Program-made: the position numbers and the translations under genes
Shown: positions 33,629 to 41,397 of the stretch, one piece after another
Layout: every line of letters begins with the position of its first letter
How positions within the stretch are numbered: position 1 is the stretch's first letter
The notes under the pieces: generated by a model
Databases searched by the model: none
What the model was told of the DNA's origin: nothing
Seen by the model: the letters and a program-made list of their open reading frames with translations, nothing else
NCBI GenBank assembly: GCA_943369755.1
Contig: CALROG020000002.1
Coordinates: forward strand, 1-64,000
Direction: 5' to 3'
Source of the DNA: CALROG01 sp943369755
GTDB lineage: Bacteria > Pseudomonadota > Gammaproteobacteria > Burkholderiales > Burkholderiaceae_C
Length of the DNA: 64,000 bases

Positions 33629-33985
33629 TCAACGAATCAAAGGTGGGCCGCGCGCTTCAAACAGCGCAATGCGGCGGGCGACAAAGTCACTTGCGCAACG
33701 AGCCTGCAAAAATGCCACGAAAGCCTGGGCCAGCACTGCCACCGGTAGCGACGGCAACACATCAGCGTGGCTTAGCTGGTCATAGAGCCTGCAGTCGTTC
33801 GTGTCTTCGTGGCCGGCAAACAGCTCAACCAAAGTGCCATGGTCGTGGGCCGGTGCCTGTTCGTGTGCGCTGTCGTGACTGTGCGCGTGACGGTCGGCAT
33901 GCGCGTGGCGATGCGCAAGACCCAGTGTTTGCGCTGCCAACAGCGCAAATACGACCCCCAGCAGCCAGGCTCTGCGTGTTACCAC
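33629..33985 (-). CDS. Small His-rich exported protein, putative zinc-binding
   Basis: 118 residues with an N-terminal hydrophobic segment (WLLGVVFALLAAQTLGLA) acting as signal or anchor. It is followed by a His/Asp/Ala tract with alternating His between residues 25 and 50 (HRHAHADRHAHSHDSAHE). Such tracts bind zinc or related ions. The rest has no known domain. It lies in the same direction as the ABC transporter, DUF3299 and TonB receptor genes, consistent with a periplasmic metal relay. Function inferred from composition and context only. Confidence 0.7.
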   Translation of the reverse strand: MVTRRAWLLGVVFALLAAQTLGLAHRHAHADRHAHSHDSAHEQAPAHDHGTLVELFAGHEDTNDCRLYDQLSHADVLPSLPVAVLAQAFVAFLQARCASDFVARRIALFEARGPPLIR

Positions 33986-33998
33986 TGCAACCGCTTGC

Positions 33999-34502
33999 TT
34001 ACTTGACGCTCACCGCATCGGTCATGCGGTAGTAAAGGCCATAGGGGTCGTCGTTGAGCACCGCGAAGTTACCTTCAACGGTGACGGGCTCCAGCGTGTA
34101 GCGCACCGGGGTTTTGGTCTTGACTTCGACCATGCTTTCCGGGCCACCGGGCACGCAGAACGAACAGCTCAGTGGCACGGAACTCAACAAGAAATGCCGC
34201 TGACGCTCGCCGGGCTCCAGCGGCATCATGAATCCCTGAATACGCTGGGTCTTCTTGTTCAGCGTGAGTTGCTGGGCGTCAAACACCGGCAGGATGCGGT
34301 TTTTCTCGGTCTTGGTCTTTACCGCCGTCAGCACCGACCACGGCACCACATCGTTGCGCGCGGGCAGCGGCGCTATCGGGCTGTCGGGGCTGTGCACGCC
34401 GGCACCCGTGCCCTGGGGCACCACGCCGGGCATGGGCGAACTGAGCTGGGCGGCGGCGGGCAGCGCCAAACAAGAGGCAAGCAGCAAGGCCAGTAATCGC
34501 AT
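33999..34502 (-). CDS. DUF3299-domain exported protein
   Basis: 167 residues from the ATG at 34502, with GGAGC four bases upstream. The signal peptide ends LPAAAQ. The DUF3299 core carries IQGFMMPLEPGERQRHFLLS and a PLSCSFCVPGGPESMVEV segment with two cysteines. The same domain occurs in the zinc-starvation ABC clusters I recall from Vibrio (Zrg) and Pseudomonas (PA4063-PA4066). Its molecular role is not known; the Cys pair may bind metal. Confidence 0.8.
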   Translation of the reverse strand: MRLLALLLASCLALPAAAQLSSPMPGVVPQGTGAGVHSPDSPIAPLPARNDVVPWSVLTAVKTKTEKNRILPVFDAQQLTLNKKTQRIQGFMMPLEPGERQRHFLLSSVPLSCSFCVPGGPESMVEVKTKTPVRYTLEPVTVEGNFAVLNDDPYGLYYRMTDAVSVK

Positions 34503-34534
34503 GGGAGCTCCAAAAAAACAGGTGGCGCGCGGCA

Positions 34535-34780
34535 TCAATGCTCGTGCTTCATCCCGCAGTATTTGCCAATTGCAAGACCCTTGCAAGCAGACTGGAGTTC
34601 CTTTTGGCAGGCATCGTGCTTCTTGCCCGATTCAAGGCATTTGGCGACTGCCTCGTGGGCTGCGGCCATGGCGCGGTGGCGCTGAATGTCTTGCTTGATT
34701 TCCTTGTCGCTCTGCGCCAGCGCACCGCCAGACAGCATTGCAGTTGCCAGCAAGGCCAGGGTCAGGGTCAGTTTTTTCAT
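34535..34780 (-). CDS. Small exported Cys/His protein
   Basis: 81 residues with a signal peptide ending GGALAQ. The mature part is helical and charged with four cysteines (AKCLES, DACQKE, SACKGL, KYCGMKHEH) and a His-containing C-terminus. No family recognised. It starts 2 bp after the permease stop and precedes the DUF3299 gene, so it is part of the metal-transport operon and may be a periplasmic metal or disulfide component. Confidence 0.75.
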   Translation of the reverse strand: MKKLTLTLALLATAMLSGGALAQSDKEIKQDIQRHRAMAAAHEAVAKCLESGKKHDACQKELQSACKGLAIGKYCGMKHEH

Positions 34781-34782
34781 GG

Positions 34783-35997
34783 TTACCTCGAATTCAGGAG
34801 TTGCGCCACATCCATGCGGTAAGCATGAAGGGCCGGGATCAGCGCCGCCACCACGGCCACGCTGGCCGCCGCCAGCGGAACTGCGGCTTCAGACCCAAGC
34901 CACAGCCACCCGGTCAGGGGCAGCGAGCGTTCAGCCTGCAACATCCAGCCTACCAGCTCTGTCAAGAGGTGGCCACCGGCCAGGCCCAGCACCGAGGCCA
35001 GGGCCGCCAACCAAAGCGCTTCACACAGCAGCAAACCGGCCAGCCGGCGCGGTGGTGCGCCCAACAGGCGCAGCAAGGCCAGGTCGGCGCGGCGCTCGCG
35101 CACCGCGCTCCACAGCGCAATGAACACGCTCAAGCCGGCCGCCAGCAGCAGCACAGCGCCAAAGCCACGCAGCACATCGCTGCCCACCCCCAGCAGGCGC
35201 AGCAGGCGCGTCACTTCTACCGCCGGTGCGGCGGCCTGCAGGTCGGTGGTGGTGTTGATAAAACGCGGGAACGTCACGGCCGCCAGCGGGCTGCGGTAGC
35301 GAATCAGGGCCAGTGTGACCTCGCGCTCGGCCTGCAGCGCCTTGCGGTCGTCTTCGTCCACTGCGGTGGCTTTCTCATGCACCTGCCAGACCGATTCGGT
35401 CGCGGTCAGTACCAACCGGTCCAGCACGCAGCCGCAGGGCGCGAGCACACCAGCCACACGGTAAGGGGTGTCGCCATGGGCATGGCCGTTACCGCCCAGA
35501 CCATGGGTGCCAATGAACTGCGCGCCGGGGACCAGCCCGGTGGCCTGCGCCACCTGCGCGCCCACTACCGCCTCCATCGGCTGGCCCCAGGCCTGGCCTT
35601 GTGCCAGCGTGGCCTGATAGTGCGCTATGTAGTCAGGCGTGGTACCGACGATGCGAAACCCCCGAAAACTGTCGCCCAGACTCAGCGGGATGAGTTGCGC
35701 CACTTGCGGGTTCTTTTGCAGGGCCTGCACCTCGGCGAGCGGGATGTTGCCCGGTGGCACATCGATATGGAACACGCCGGCCAGGATCAACTGCAATGGG
35801 CTGCCCTTGGCCCCCACCACAAGATCAATGCCGGCCAGGTCGCGCTCAAAGACGCGGTCAACCTGTGCGCTGACCAGCAGCACCAGCGTGATCGAGGCCA
35901 GCCCCAGTGACAGCAGCAGCAGGTTCAGCGCAGCCGCCAGAGGCCTGGACCACAGGTAGCGAAACGCCAGCGCCAACAGGCTTGCTATGTTTTTCAT
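34783..35997 (-). CDS. ABC transporter permease, MacB/FtsX type
   Basis: 404 residues. One N-terminal helix (~20-45), a large periplasmic domain of about 200 residues and three C-terminal helices (from ~265) with the FtsX-like sequence LALLRLLGAPPRRLAGLLLCEALWL. This is a mechanotransmission-type permease. The start ATG overlaps the ATPase stop (ATGA), and that overlap lies inside a 42-bp repeat copy, which supplies the first codons MKNIA. With its ATPase and the neighbours it matches zinc-uptake-associated clusters. Confidence 0.88.
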   Translation of the reverse strand: MKNIASLLALAFRYLWSRPLAAALNLLLLSLGLASITLVLLVSAQVDRVFERDLAGIDLVVGAKGSPLQLILAGVFHIDVPPGNIPLAEVQALQKNPQVAQLIPLSLGDSFRGFRIVGTTPDYIAHYQATLAQGQAWGQPMEAVVGAQVAQATGLVPGAQFIGTHGLGGNGHAHGDTPYRVAGVLAPCGCVLDRLVLTATESVWQVHEKATAVDEDDRKALQAEREVTLALIRYRSPLAAVTFPRFINTTTDLQAAAPAVEVTRLLRLLGVGSDVLRGFGAVLLLAAGLSVFIALWSAVRERRADLALLRLLGAPPRRLAGLLLCEALWLAALASVLGLAGGHLLTELVGWMLQAERSLPLTGWLWLGSEAAVPLAAASVAVVAALIPALHAYRMDVAQLLNSR

Positions 35998-36025
35998 AGT
36001 GGCTCCCGCAATCTGCTTGCGGGCT
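35984..36025 (+). repeat. 42-bp coding repeat, copy F (spans ATPase stop and permease start)
   Basis: Begins GCTATGTTTTTCATAGTGGC and ends TTGCGGGCT. Read on the minus strand it encodes the last residues of the ATPase in one frame and the permease start MKNIA in another, the latter being the standard antisense frame of copies C, D and G. Confidence 0.8.
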
Positions 36026-36662
36026 GCGGGCCTATTTGGTGCATAACAGCAGCGCCAAAGGCGCGTACCGCACGGGCATCGTGGGTAGCGATCACCAGTG
36101 TGGCGCCGCAGCGCCGGGCGCTGGTTTCGAGTAGCTGCAAAGCGGCTGCGGCGGCATCGTCGTCCAGGCTGGCGGTGGGTTCGTCGACCAGAATCACTTT
36201 GGGGTTGAGCAGCACGGCACGCGCCAGCGCCACCCGCTGGGCCTGGCCGCCCGAAAGCTGGGCCGGTTTGCGAGCGGAAAGCTCTGCCAGGCCCAACCCC
36301 TCCAGCACGCGCGCCACAGCCACGCCGTCGTCGGGCAGGCCTGCTGCAAAAAACACCAGCGACAGGTTCTGCGCCACTGTCAACGCTTCACTCAAATGAA
36401 GCTTTTGCGGCAAAAAGCCAAGGGTGCGGGCCCGCCATGCATCGCGTGCAGCCGGGGTCAGGGGGCCCAGCGCCTGTTCGGCAACCGTTACCGTGCCCTG
36501 GGTGGCCGAAAGCAGCCCCCCCACCAGGGCCAGCCAGGTCGATTTACCCGCGCCCGAATTGCCGCGCAGCAGCAAGGTGGCACCTTGGGGCAGGTCCAGG
36601 TCGGCAAACGCCAGCTCCGCGCCGCCCGGGTACCGGTAGCGTAACCCGCGGGTCTGAATCAC
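35994..36662 (-). CDS. ABC transporter ATP-binding protein
   Basis: 222 residues. Walker A GNSGAGKS (~34-41), signature LSGGQAQR and Walker B VILVDEPTAS are intact, followed by ATHDAR with the switch His. It is the LolD/MacB-type ATPase matching the downstream permease. It starts 10 bp after the msrA stop. The C-terminal residues SRLREPL are encoded by a repeat copy that overlaps the permease start. Confidence 0.92.
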   Translation of the reverse strand: MIQTRGLRYRYPGGAELAFADLDLPQGATLLLRGNSGAGKSTWLALVGGLLSATQGTVTVAEQALGPLTPAARDAWRARTLGFLPQKLHLSEALTVAQNLSLVFFAAGLPDDGVAVARVLEGLGLAELSARKPAQLSGGQAQRVALARAVLLNPKVILVDEPTASLDDDAAAAALQLLETSARRCGATLVIATHDARAVRAFGAAVMHQIGPQPASRLREPL

Positions 36663-36672
36663 GCCGCTGGCC

Positions 36673-37215
36673 TCATGCCTTCACACGGTCCCTGAAGGTC
36701 TTGCGAAACTTCTCCACCTTGGGTGCGGCCACGGCCACGCAATAGCCCTGGTAGGGGTTTTTCTCGAAGAAGTCCTGGTGGTAATCCTCGGCCGGCCAAT
36801 AGTTGGCCAGCGCCAGCACCTCGGTGACGATCGGTTGGCCAAACAGCTTGTCCTGGCTCATTTGCCGGATCATGGCGTCGGCCTCGTCCTTTTGCTGCGG
36901 CGTGGTGAAGTAAATGCCGCTGCGGTACTGGGTGCCCGCGTCGTTGCCCTGGCGGTTCAGGGTGGTCGGGTCGTGAATGACGAAGAAGATTTCCAGAATC
37001 TCGCGCAGGCTGATTTGCGCCGGATCGTATTCGAGCTTGACCACTTCGTTGTGGCCGGTGCTGCCGGTGCACACCTGTTCATAGCTGGGCCGCTGCACAT
37101 GGCCGTTGCAGTAACCCGACTCGACGTCGGTTACGCCACGCACTTTCACAAACACGGCTTCAGTGCACCAGAAGCAGCCACCGCCGAGCACCAGGGTTTG
37201 GGGAGATGAGGTCAA
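36673..37215 (-). CDS. msrA: Peptide methionine (S)-S-oxide reductase
   Basis: 180 residues. GGGCFWCTEAVF near residues 11-22 contains the catalytic Cys in the GCFWC motif; GYCNGH and the C-terminal EKNPYQGYCV complete the family pattern. It repairs oxidised methionine with thioredoxin. It is the first gene in line with the ABC transporter operon, 10 bp upstream, so the two may share a transcript even though the functions differ. Confidence 0.96.
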   Translation of the reverse strand: MTSSPQTLVLGGGCFWCTEAVFVKVRGVTDVESGYCNGHVQRPSYEQVCTGSTGHNEVVKLEYDPAQISLREILEIFFVIHDPTTLNRQGNDAGTQYRSGIYFTTPQQKDEADAMIRQMSQDKLFGQPIVTEVLALANYWPAEDYHQDFFEKNPYQGYCVAVAAPKVEKFRKTFRDRVKA

Positions 37216-37293
37216 GCGAGACTCCAGTCAAAACCATCAGTCGTGACAAAGGCCGCCATCTTACGCCGCGCGTGGCGCGGCTGTGGGCAGGGT

Positions 37294-37614
37294 CTAGTCC
37301 TTGCGGCGCGGGGCTTTGTGGGCACGCATCGGGCCCACCATGCGGCGCATCAACTTCAACATCAGCAGCATCACCACGGCACCGCCCACCGCCAGGCCGA
37401 GCGAGCCGATCCGGAAGTCTTTGTCATTGACCACACCGCCGTTGAGCTGCGCGGCAAGAAAATCGCCGCCAATGAAAGCGCCAAAAACGCCCACCAACAC
37501 GTTCTCGACCATGACGGATTTGTCTGAGCTGCCCATCACCAGGGTGGCAAGCCAACCGACGACACCCCCCACTACACACCAGATATACGGGTTGATGCCG
37601 TTCTCCTGAAACAA
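37294..37614 (-). CDS. YeaQ/YmgE (GlsB) family membrane protein
   Basis: 106 residues with three hydrophobic segments. GVVGWLATLVMG and ENVLVGVFGAFIGG are the Gly-rich repeats of this family, often called transglycosylase-associated proteins, which respond to stress. The C-terminus is basic (MRRMVGPMRAHKAPRRKD). It is monocistronic. A molecular role has not been shown for most members. Confidence 0.85.
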   Translation of the reverse strand: MFQENGINPYIWCVVGGVVGWLATLVMGSSDKSVMVENVLVGVFGAFIGGDFLAAQLNGGVVNDKDFRIGSLGLAVGGAVVMLLMLKLMRRMVGPMRAHKAPRRKD

Positions 37615-37640
37615 AAAAGATTAGCTGATACTGACAGCTT

Positions 37641-38528
37641 TCAGCCGCTACGTCCGGTATTTCGTACAGCAGCCAGAAATGCGGCCAGCGCCTGATGGTC
37701 GCGTGCGGTCTTCCACAGGCAATAGGTGTCATAGGGCATGGTGGCGCTTGACAGTGGCACAAAGGCGGTGCCAGGCAGTGCCGACTGGGCCAAAGCCTGC
37801 GGCACCAGCGCCACCCCCAGCCCCTGCGACACCAAAGAGACCACACTCAGCCAATGGCGAAGTTCGTAACGCACTTCGGGCGTGAAGCCCGCGTCCTGGC
37901 ACAAGGCCACGATTCGATCGTGATAGTCGGGCGAGACCGCCCGCGACACGCAGGCAAACGGCTCGCCCTGCAGCGCCGCCAGCGACAGACGGCGTTTGTG
38001 CGCCAGCGCATGGCTGGCCGGCAAGCACGCCACAAAGGGCTGGCTGGCCACCAGAATCTGCGACAGCCCGGGCGGCACCCGTGTGGTGTGCACAAAGCCC
38101 AGGTCCAGCCGCTCCTGTGCCAGCTCGATCAACTGGTCGTTTGAACTCAGTTCGCGCAGCGTCAGGCGCAGCAGCGGGTGCTGCAACTGAAAGCGCTTGA
38201 GCAGCCCCGGCAAACCCCGGTAAAGCATGGTGCCAACAAAGCCTACCTGCAAGCTGCCGGCCAGGCCGTCGGCCACGTCGCGCGCATGGCGTGCCGCCTG
38301 CTGAGCCTGCGCAAGCAAGGCACGGGCCTGCGGCTCAAAGGCGCGGCCAGCTTGCGTCAACTGCACCGCCTTGCTGTTGCGGGTGAACAGCTTGGCCCCG
38401 ACCGACGCCTCAAGCTGCTGGATGTTGGTCGACAGCGGCGGCTGCGAAATGGACAGCCGCTGCGCTGCCCGGCCAAAGTGCAGCTCTTCGGCCAGCACCA
38501 GAAAATAGCGCAGGTGGCGGAATTCCAT
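37641..38528 (-). CDS. LysR-family regulator, probably of glutaryl-CoA dehydrogenase
   Basis: 295 residues. The N-terminal HTH is MEFRHLRYFLVLAEELHFGRAAQRLSISQPPLS (1-33), followed by the two-lobed effector domain. It is divergent from gcdH with a 92-bp intergenic region that holds a TTGAATAGCTATTCAA palindrome, so it most likely activates gcdH in response to glutarate, glutaryl-CoA or a lysine/tryptophan catabolite, as GcdR does elsewhere. Confidence 0.88.
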   Translation of the reverse strand: MEFRHLRYFLVLAEELHFGRAAQRLSISQPPLSTNIQQLEASVGAKLFTRNSKAVQLTQAGRAFEPQARALLAQAQQAARHARDVADGLAGSLQVGFVGTMLYRGLPGLLKRFQLQHPLLRLTLRELSSNDQLIELAQERLDLGFVHTTRVPPGLSQILVASQPFVACLPASHALAHKRRLSLAALQGEPFACVSRAVSPDYHDRIVALCQDAGFTPEVRYELRHWLSVVSLVSQGLGVALVPQALAQSALPGTAFVPLSSATMPYDTYCLWKTARDHQALAAFLAAVRNTGRSG

Positions 38529-38547
38529 GAATCTGATTTTTATATTG

Positions 38548-38563
38548 TTGAATAGCTATTCAA
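38548..38563. promoter_or_regulatory. LysR-type operator between regulator and gcdH
   Basis: TTGAATAGCTATTCAA is a perfect 16-bp palindrome. A further half site (GGCTATTCATG) lies at 38572-38582, the arrangement expected for a LysR recognition site plus activation half-site. Confidence 0.75.
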
Positions 38564-38620
38564 TATTAGACGGCTATTCATGCCGGCCTGACAATAGGAC
38601 CAACTCCAGGAGCCCGCCCC

Positions 38621-39829
38621 ATGAAAGCCAACTTCAACTGGCAAGACCCTTTTCTGCTCAGCGCGCAGCTCAGCGACGACGAGCGCGCCATCGTCGAGGC
38701 CGCGCACACCTTCTGCCAGGAAAAGCTGCAAACCCGCGTGCTGATGGCCGCGCGCCATGAAAAATTCGACCGCGAGATCATGAACGAGGCCGGTGCCATG
38801 GGCTTCCTGGGCTCCACCATAGAGGGCTATGGCTGCGCCGGCCTTAGCTATGTGGCCTACGGCCTGATTGCGCGTGAAGTAGAGCGCGTGGACAGTGGCT
38901 ACCGCAGCGCCATCAGCGTGCAAAGCTCGCTGGTGATGCACCCCATCAATGAATACGGCAGCGAGGCCCAGAAGCAAAAATACCTGCCCAAGCTGGCCAC
39001 CGGCGAATGGGTCGGCTGCTTCGGCCTGACCGAGCCCAACCACGGTTCGGACCCGGCCAGCATGCTCACCCGCGCCAAGCCGGCAAAGCAGGATGGCGTG
39101 GACGGCTACATCGTCAAGGGTGCCAAGATGTGGATCACCAACGCACCGATTGCCGACGTGTTTGTGGTCTGGGCCAAGCTGCAAGACCCGGACGGCAATG
39201 TGGGCGGCCAGGAAAGCATCCGTGGCTTCGTGCTCGAAAAAGGCATGAAGGGCCTGAGCGCCCCGAAGATCGAAGGCAAGATGAGCCTGCGCGCCAGCAT
39301 CACCGGCGAGATCGTGATGGACGATGTGTTTGTACCCGAGGCCAACCTGCTGCCCAACGTGGCCGGCCTGAAAGGCCCGTTTGGCTGCCTCAACAAGGCC
39401 CGCTACGGCATTGCCTGGGGCGCACTGGGTGCCGCCGAAGACTGCTGGCACCGCGCCCGCCAGTACACCCTGGACCGGGTGCAGTTCGGCCGCCCCTTGG
39501 CACAGAACCAGCTCATCCAGAAGAAGCTGGCCGACATGCAGACCGAAATCGCCCTGGGCCTGCAGGGCTGCCTGCGGGTGGGCCGGCTGATGGACGAAGG
39601 CAAAGCCGTTCCCGAGATGGTCAGCCTGATCAAACGCAACAGCTGCGGCAAGGCGCTGGACATTGCCCGGATGGCACGCGACATGCACGGCGGCAACGGC
39701 ATCCATGACGAATACCATGTCATTCGCCACATGATCAACCTTGAAACCGTGAACACCTACGAAGGCACGCACGACGTGCACGCCCTCATTCTGGGCCGGG
39801 CCCAAACCGGACTACAGGCCTTCTATTGA
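38621..39829 (+). CDS. gcdH: Glutaryl-CoA dehydrogenase
   Basis: 402 residues of the acyl-CoA dehydrogenase family. FGLTEPNHGSDP is the FAD/substrate region, and the C-terminal YEGTHDVHALILGR carries the catalytic Glu in YEGT. The short N-terminus (FNWQDPFLLSAQLSDDER) is typical of glutaryl-CoA dehydrogenase. It oxidises and decarboxylates glutaryl-CoA to crotonyl-CoA during lysine and tryptophan breakdown. Start is ATG 38621, with CAGGAG upstream. Confidence 0.93.
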   Translation: MKANFNWQDPFLLSAQLSDDERAIVEAAHTFCQEKLQTRVLMAARHEKFDREIMNEAGAMGFLGSTIEGYGCAGLSYVAYGLIAREVERVDSGYRSAISVQSSLVMHPINEYGSEAQKQKYLPKLATGEWVGCFGLTEPNHGSDPASMLTRAKPAKQDGVDGYIVKGAKMWITNAPIADVFVVWAKLQDPDGNVGGQESIRGFVLEKGMKGLSAPKIEGKMSLRASITGEIVMDDVFVPEANLLPNVAGLKGPFGCLNKARYGIAWGALGAAEDCWHRARQYTLDRVQFGRPLAQNQLIQKKLADMQTEIALGLQGCLRVGRLMDEGKAVPEMVSLIKRNSCGKALDIARMARDMHGGNGIHDEYHVIRHMINLETVNTYEGTHDVHALILGRAQTGLQAFY

Positions 39830-40602
39830 CCGAACTCGGCGAACTCAAACCGCTGCTCAACGCTCTGGCCCTGCCCCCTGCGGGGCCACTGCTGCTGGCA
39901 CTGCTTGGCCTGCTGTGGATGCGCCGGCACAAAGCCACGGGCGCATTCGTCGCCGGGGGCGCACTGGTGCTGGCCTGGTTTGTGAGCTGCAACGCGGTGG
40001 CCGTCTGGCTGGCGGGTAACCTGCTGCCTCAGGTGCCTGCACTTTCTGTGGCCACACTCAAGGCCAGCCCGGTGCAGGCCATCGTGGTGCTGGGCGGCGG
40101 TGTGCTGCCGCTGGCACCCGAATACGGCCAGGCCCAGCCTGCCCAGCACACCCTGACGCGGCTGCGCTACGGCATCTGGCTGGCGCGCCAGACCGGCTTG
40201 CCGCTGGGCTTTGCCGGGGGCGTGGGCTGGGGTGCCACCGGCACACAGGCACCGCCTGAAGGCCAGGTGGCGCGCCGCGTGGCGCAAGACGAGTTCGGTG
40301 TGGCATTGCGCTGGGTAGACGACCAGTCACGCGACACTGCCGAAGGTGCCCGCATGCTGGGCAACGTCTTGCGGCGCGACGGCGTTACCCATGTGGCGCT
40401 GGTCACCGACGCCTGGCACATGCCGCGCTCGGTGCAGGCGTTCGAGCGGGCCGGCCTCAAGGTCTTGCCCGCGCCAACCGGCTACGGCTTGCCCTCCTCG
40501 CGCGCCCTGCTGGAATGGCTGCCTTCCCCATGGGGTTTAAGTCTTTCGCGGCAGGTCTTGCGCGAGTGGCTGGGGTTGCAGGTTGCGCGACTGGCGCGCT
40601 GA
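39826..40602 (+). CDS. YdcF/ElyC-like DUF218 membrane protein
   Basis: 258 residues with two N-terminal hydrophobic segments (PLLLALLGLLWM and GGALVLAWFVSCNAVAVWLA). The DUF218 domain begins AIVVLGGGVLPL and contains the SRDTAEGARM and VTDAWHMPRSVQAF motifs. ElyC/SanA relatives affect envelope biogenesis at low temperature. The TTG start overlaps the gcdH stop (TTGA), a likely coupled arrangement. An internal start cannot be excluded. Confidence 0.85.
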   Translation: MTELGELKPLLNALALPPAGPLLLALLGLLWMRRHKATGAFVAGGALVLAWFVSCNAVAVWLAGNLLPQVPALSVATLKASPVQAIVVLGGGVLPLAPEYGQAQPAQHTLTRLRYGIWLARQTGLPLGFAGGVGWGATGTQAPPEGQVARRVAQDEFGVALRWVDDQSRDTAEGARMLGNVLRRDGVTHVALVTDAWHMPRSVQAFERAGLKVLPAPTGYGLPSSRALLEWLPSPWGLSLSRQVLREWLGLQVARLAR

Positions 40603-40670
40603 GCCACCGCTTTACACAGCTTTACCGCCTTGACGCAGCCCGCCTTGGGGTGCGACCTTAGGCTGCGAGC

Positions 40671-40699
40671 TTGACGGTTGGGCAGCCCAAAGCTACATT
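40671..40699 (+). promoter_or_regulatory. Sigma-70 promoter of the TetR/RND efflux operon
   Basis: TTGACG (40671-40676) and TACATT (40694-40699) are separated by exactly 17 bp and lie 27 bp upstream of the TetR gene start. Confidence 0.7.
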
Positions 40700-40713
40700 A
40701 CTAACCAGTCAGT
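40700..40713. promoter_or_regulatory. Probable TetR operator overlapping the transcription start
   Basis: ACTAACCAGTCAGT is an imperfect palindrome (ACT.AC..GT.AGT) directly after the -10 box. Repressor bound here would block the promoter and autoregulate the efflux genes. Confidence 0.6.
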
Positions 40714-40725
40714 CATTAACTTTCA

Positions 40726-41397
40726 ATGTCTCTTTCCAAGTTCATCAGCACCCGTACCAGCGCGGCCTTGCCCAAGCGCGAGCGGCGCAAAGAGGCGCGC
40801 CCGGGCGAACTGCTGGACGCTGCGCTGGACCTGTTTGTGGAAAAAGGCTTTGCCGCCACCCGCGCCGAAGAAGTGGCCGCACGCGCCGGCGTCTCCAAGG
40901 GCACGCTGTTCCTGTACTTTGCCAGCAAGGAAGATCTGTTCCAGGCCGTGGTGCGGGAAAACATTTCGGGCCGTTTCAACGAATGGAATGCCGAATTCGC
41001 CGCCTTTGAAGGCAGCAGTGCCGAAATGCTGCGCTATTGCATGCAGGTCTGGTGGGAGCGCCTGGGTGCCACCAAGGCGTCAGGCATCACCAAGCTGATC
41101 ATGAGCGAGGCGCGCAACTTCCCTGAAATTGCCGCCTTCTACCACCGCGAGGTGATTGATCCGGGCAAACAACTCATCCGGCGCATCTTGCAGCGCGGTG
41201 TGGACCGTGGCGAGTTCAAGGTCATCGACATCGAATACGCCGTCTACGGTGTTATTGCCCCGATGATCTTTCTGATCATGATGAAGCATTCGTTGGGTGC
41301 CTGCATCCCGGCCGACCAGGCCATTGACCCCCAGCGTTACCTGAATTCACAGGTTGAGGCGCTGATTAACGGCCTGTGTGTAAGACCCACAACATGA
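40726..41397 (+). CDS. TetR-family repressor of RND efflux pump
   Basis: 223 residues. ATRAEEVAARAGVSKGTLFLYFASKEDLF (~42-70) is the TetR HTH, followed by a helical ligand domain. The gene leads an operon with an RND adaptor and inner-membrane pump, overlapping the adaptor start by 4 bp (ATGA). A promoter and palindromic site lie just upstream, so autoregulation is likely. The inducer is probably a pump substrate. Confidence 0.92.
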   Translation: MSLSKFISTRTSAALPKRERRKEARPGELLDAALDLFVEKGFAATRAEEVAARAGVSKGTLFLYFASKEDLFQAVVRENISGRFNEWNAEFAAFEGSSAEMLRYCMQVWWERLGATKASGITKLIMSEARNFPEIAAFYHREVIDPGKQLIRRILQRGVDRGEFKVIDIEYAVYGVIAPMIFLIMMKHSLGACIPADQAIDPQRYLNSQVEALINGLCVRPTT

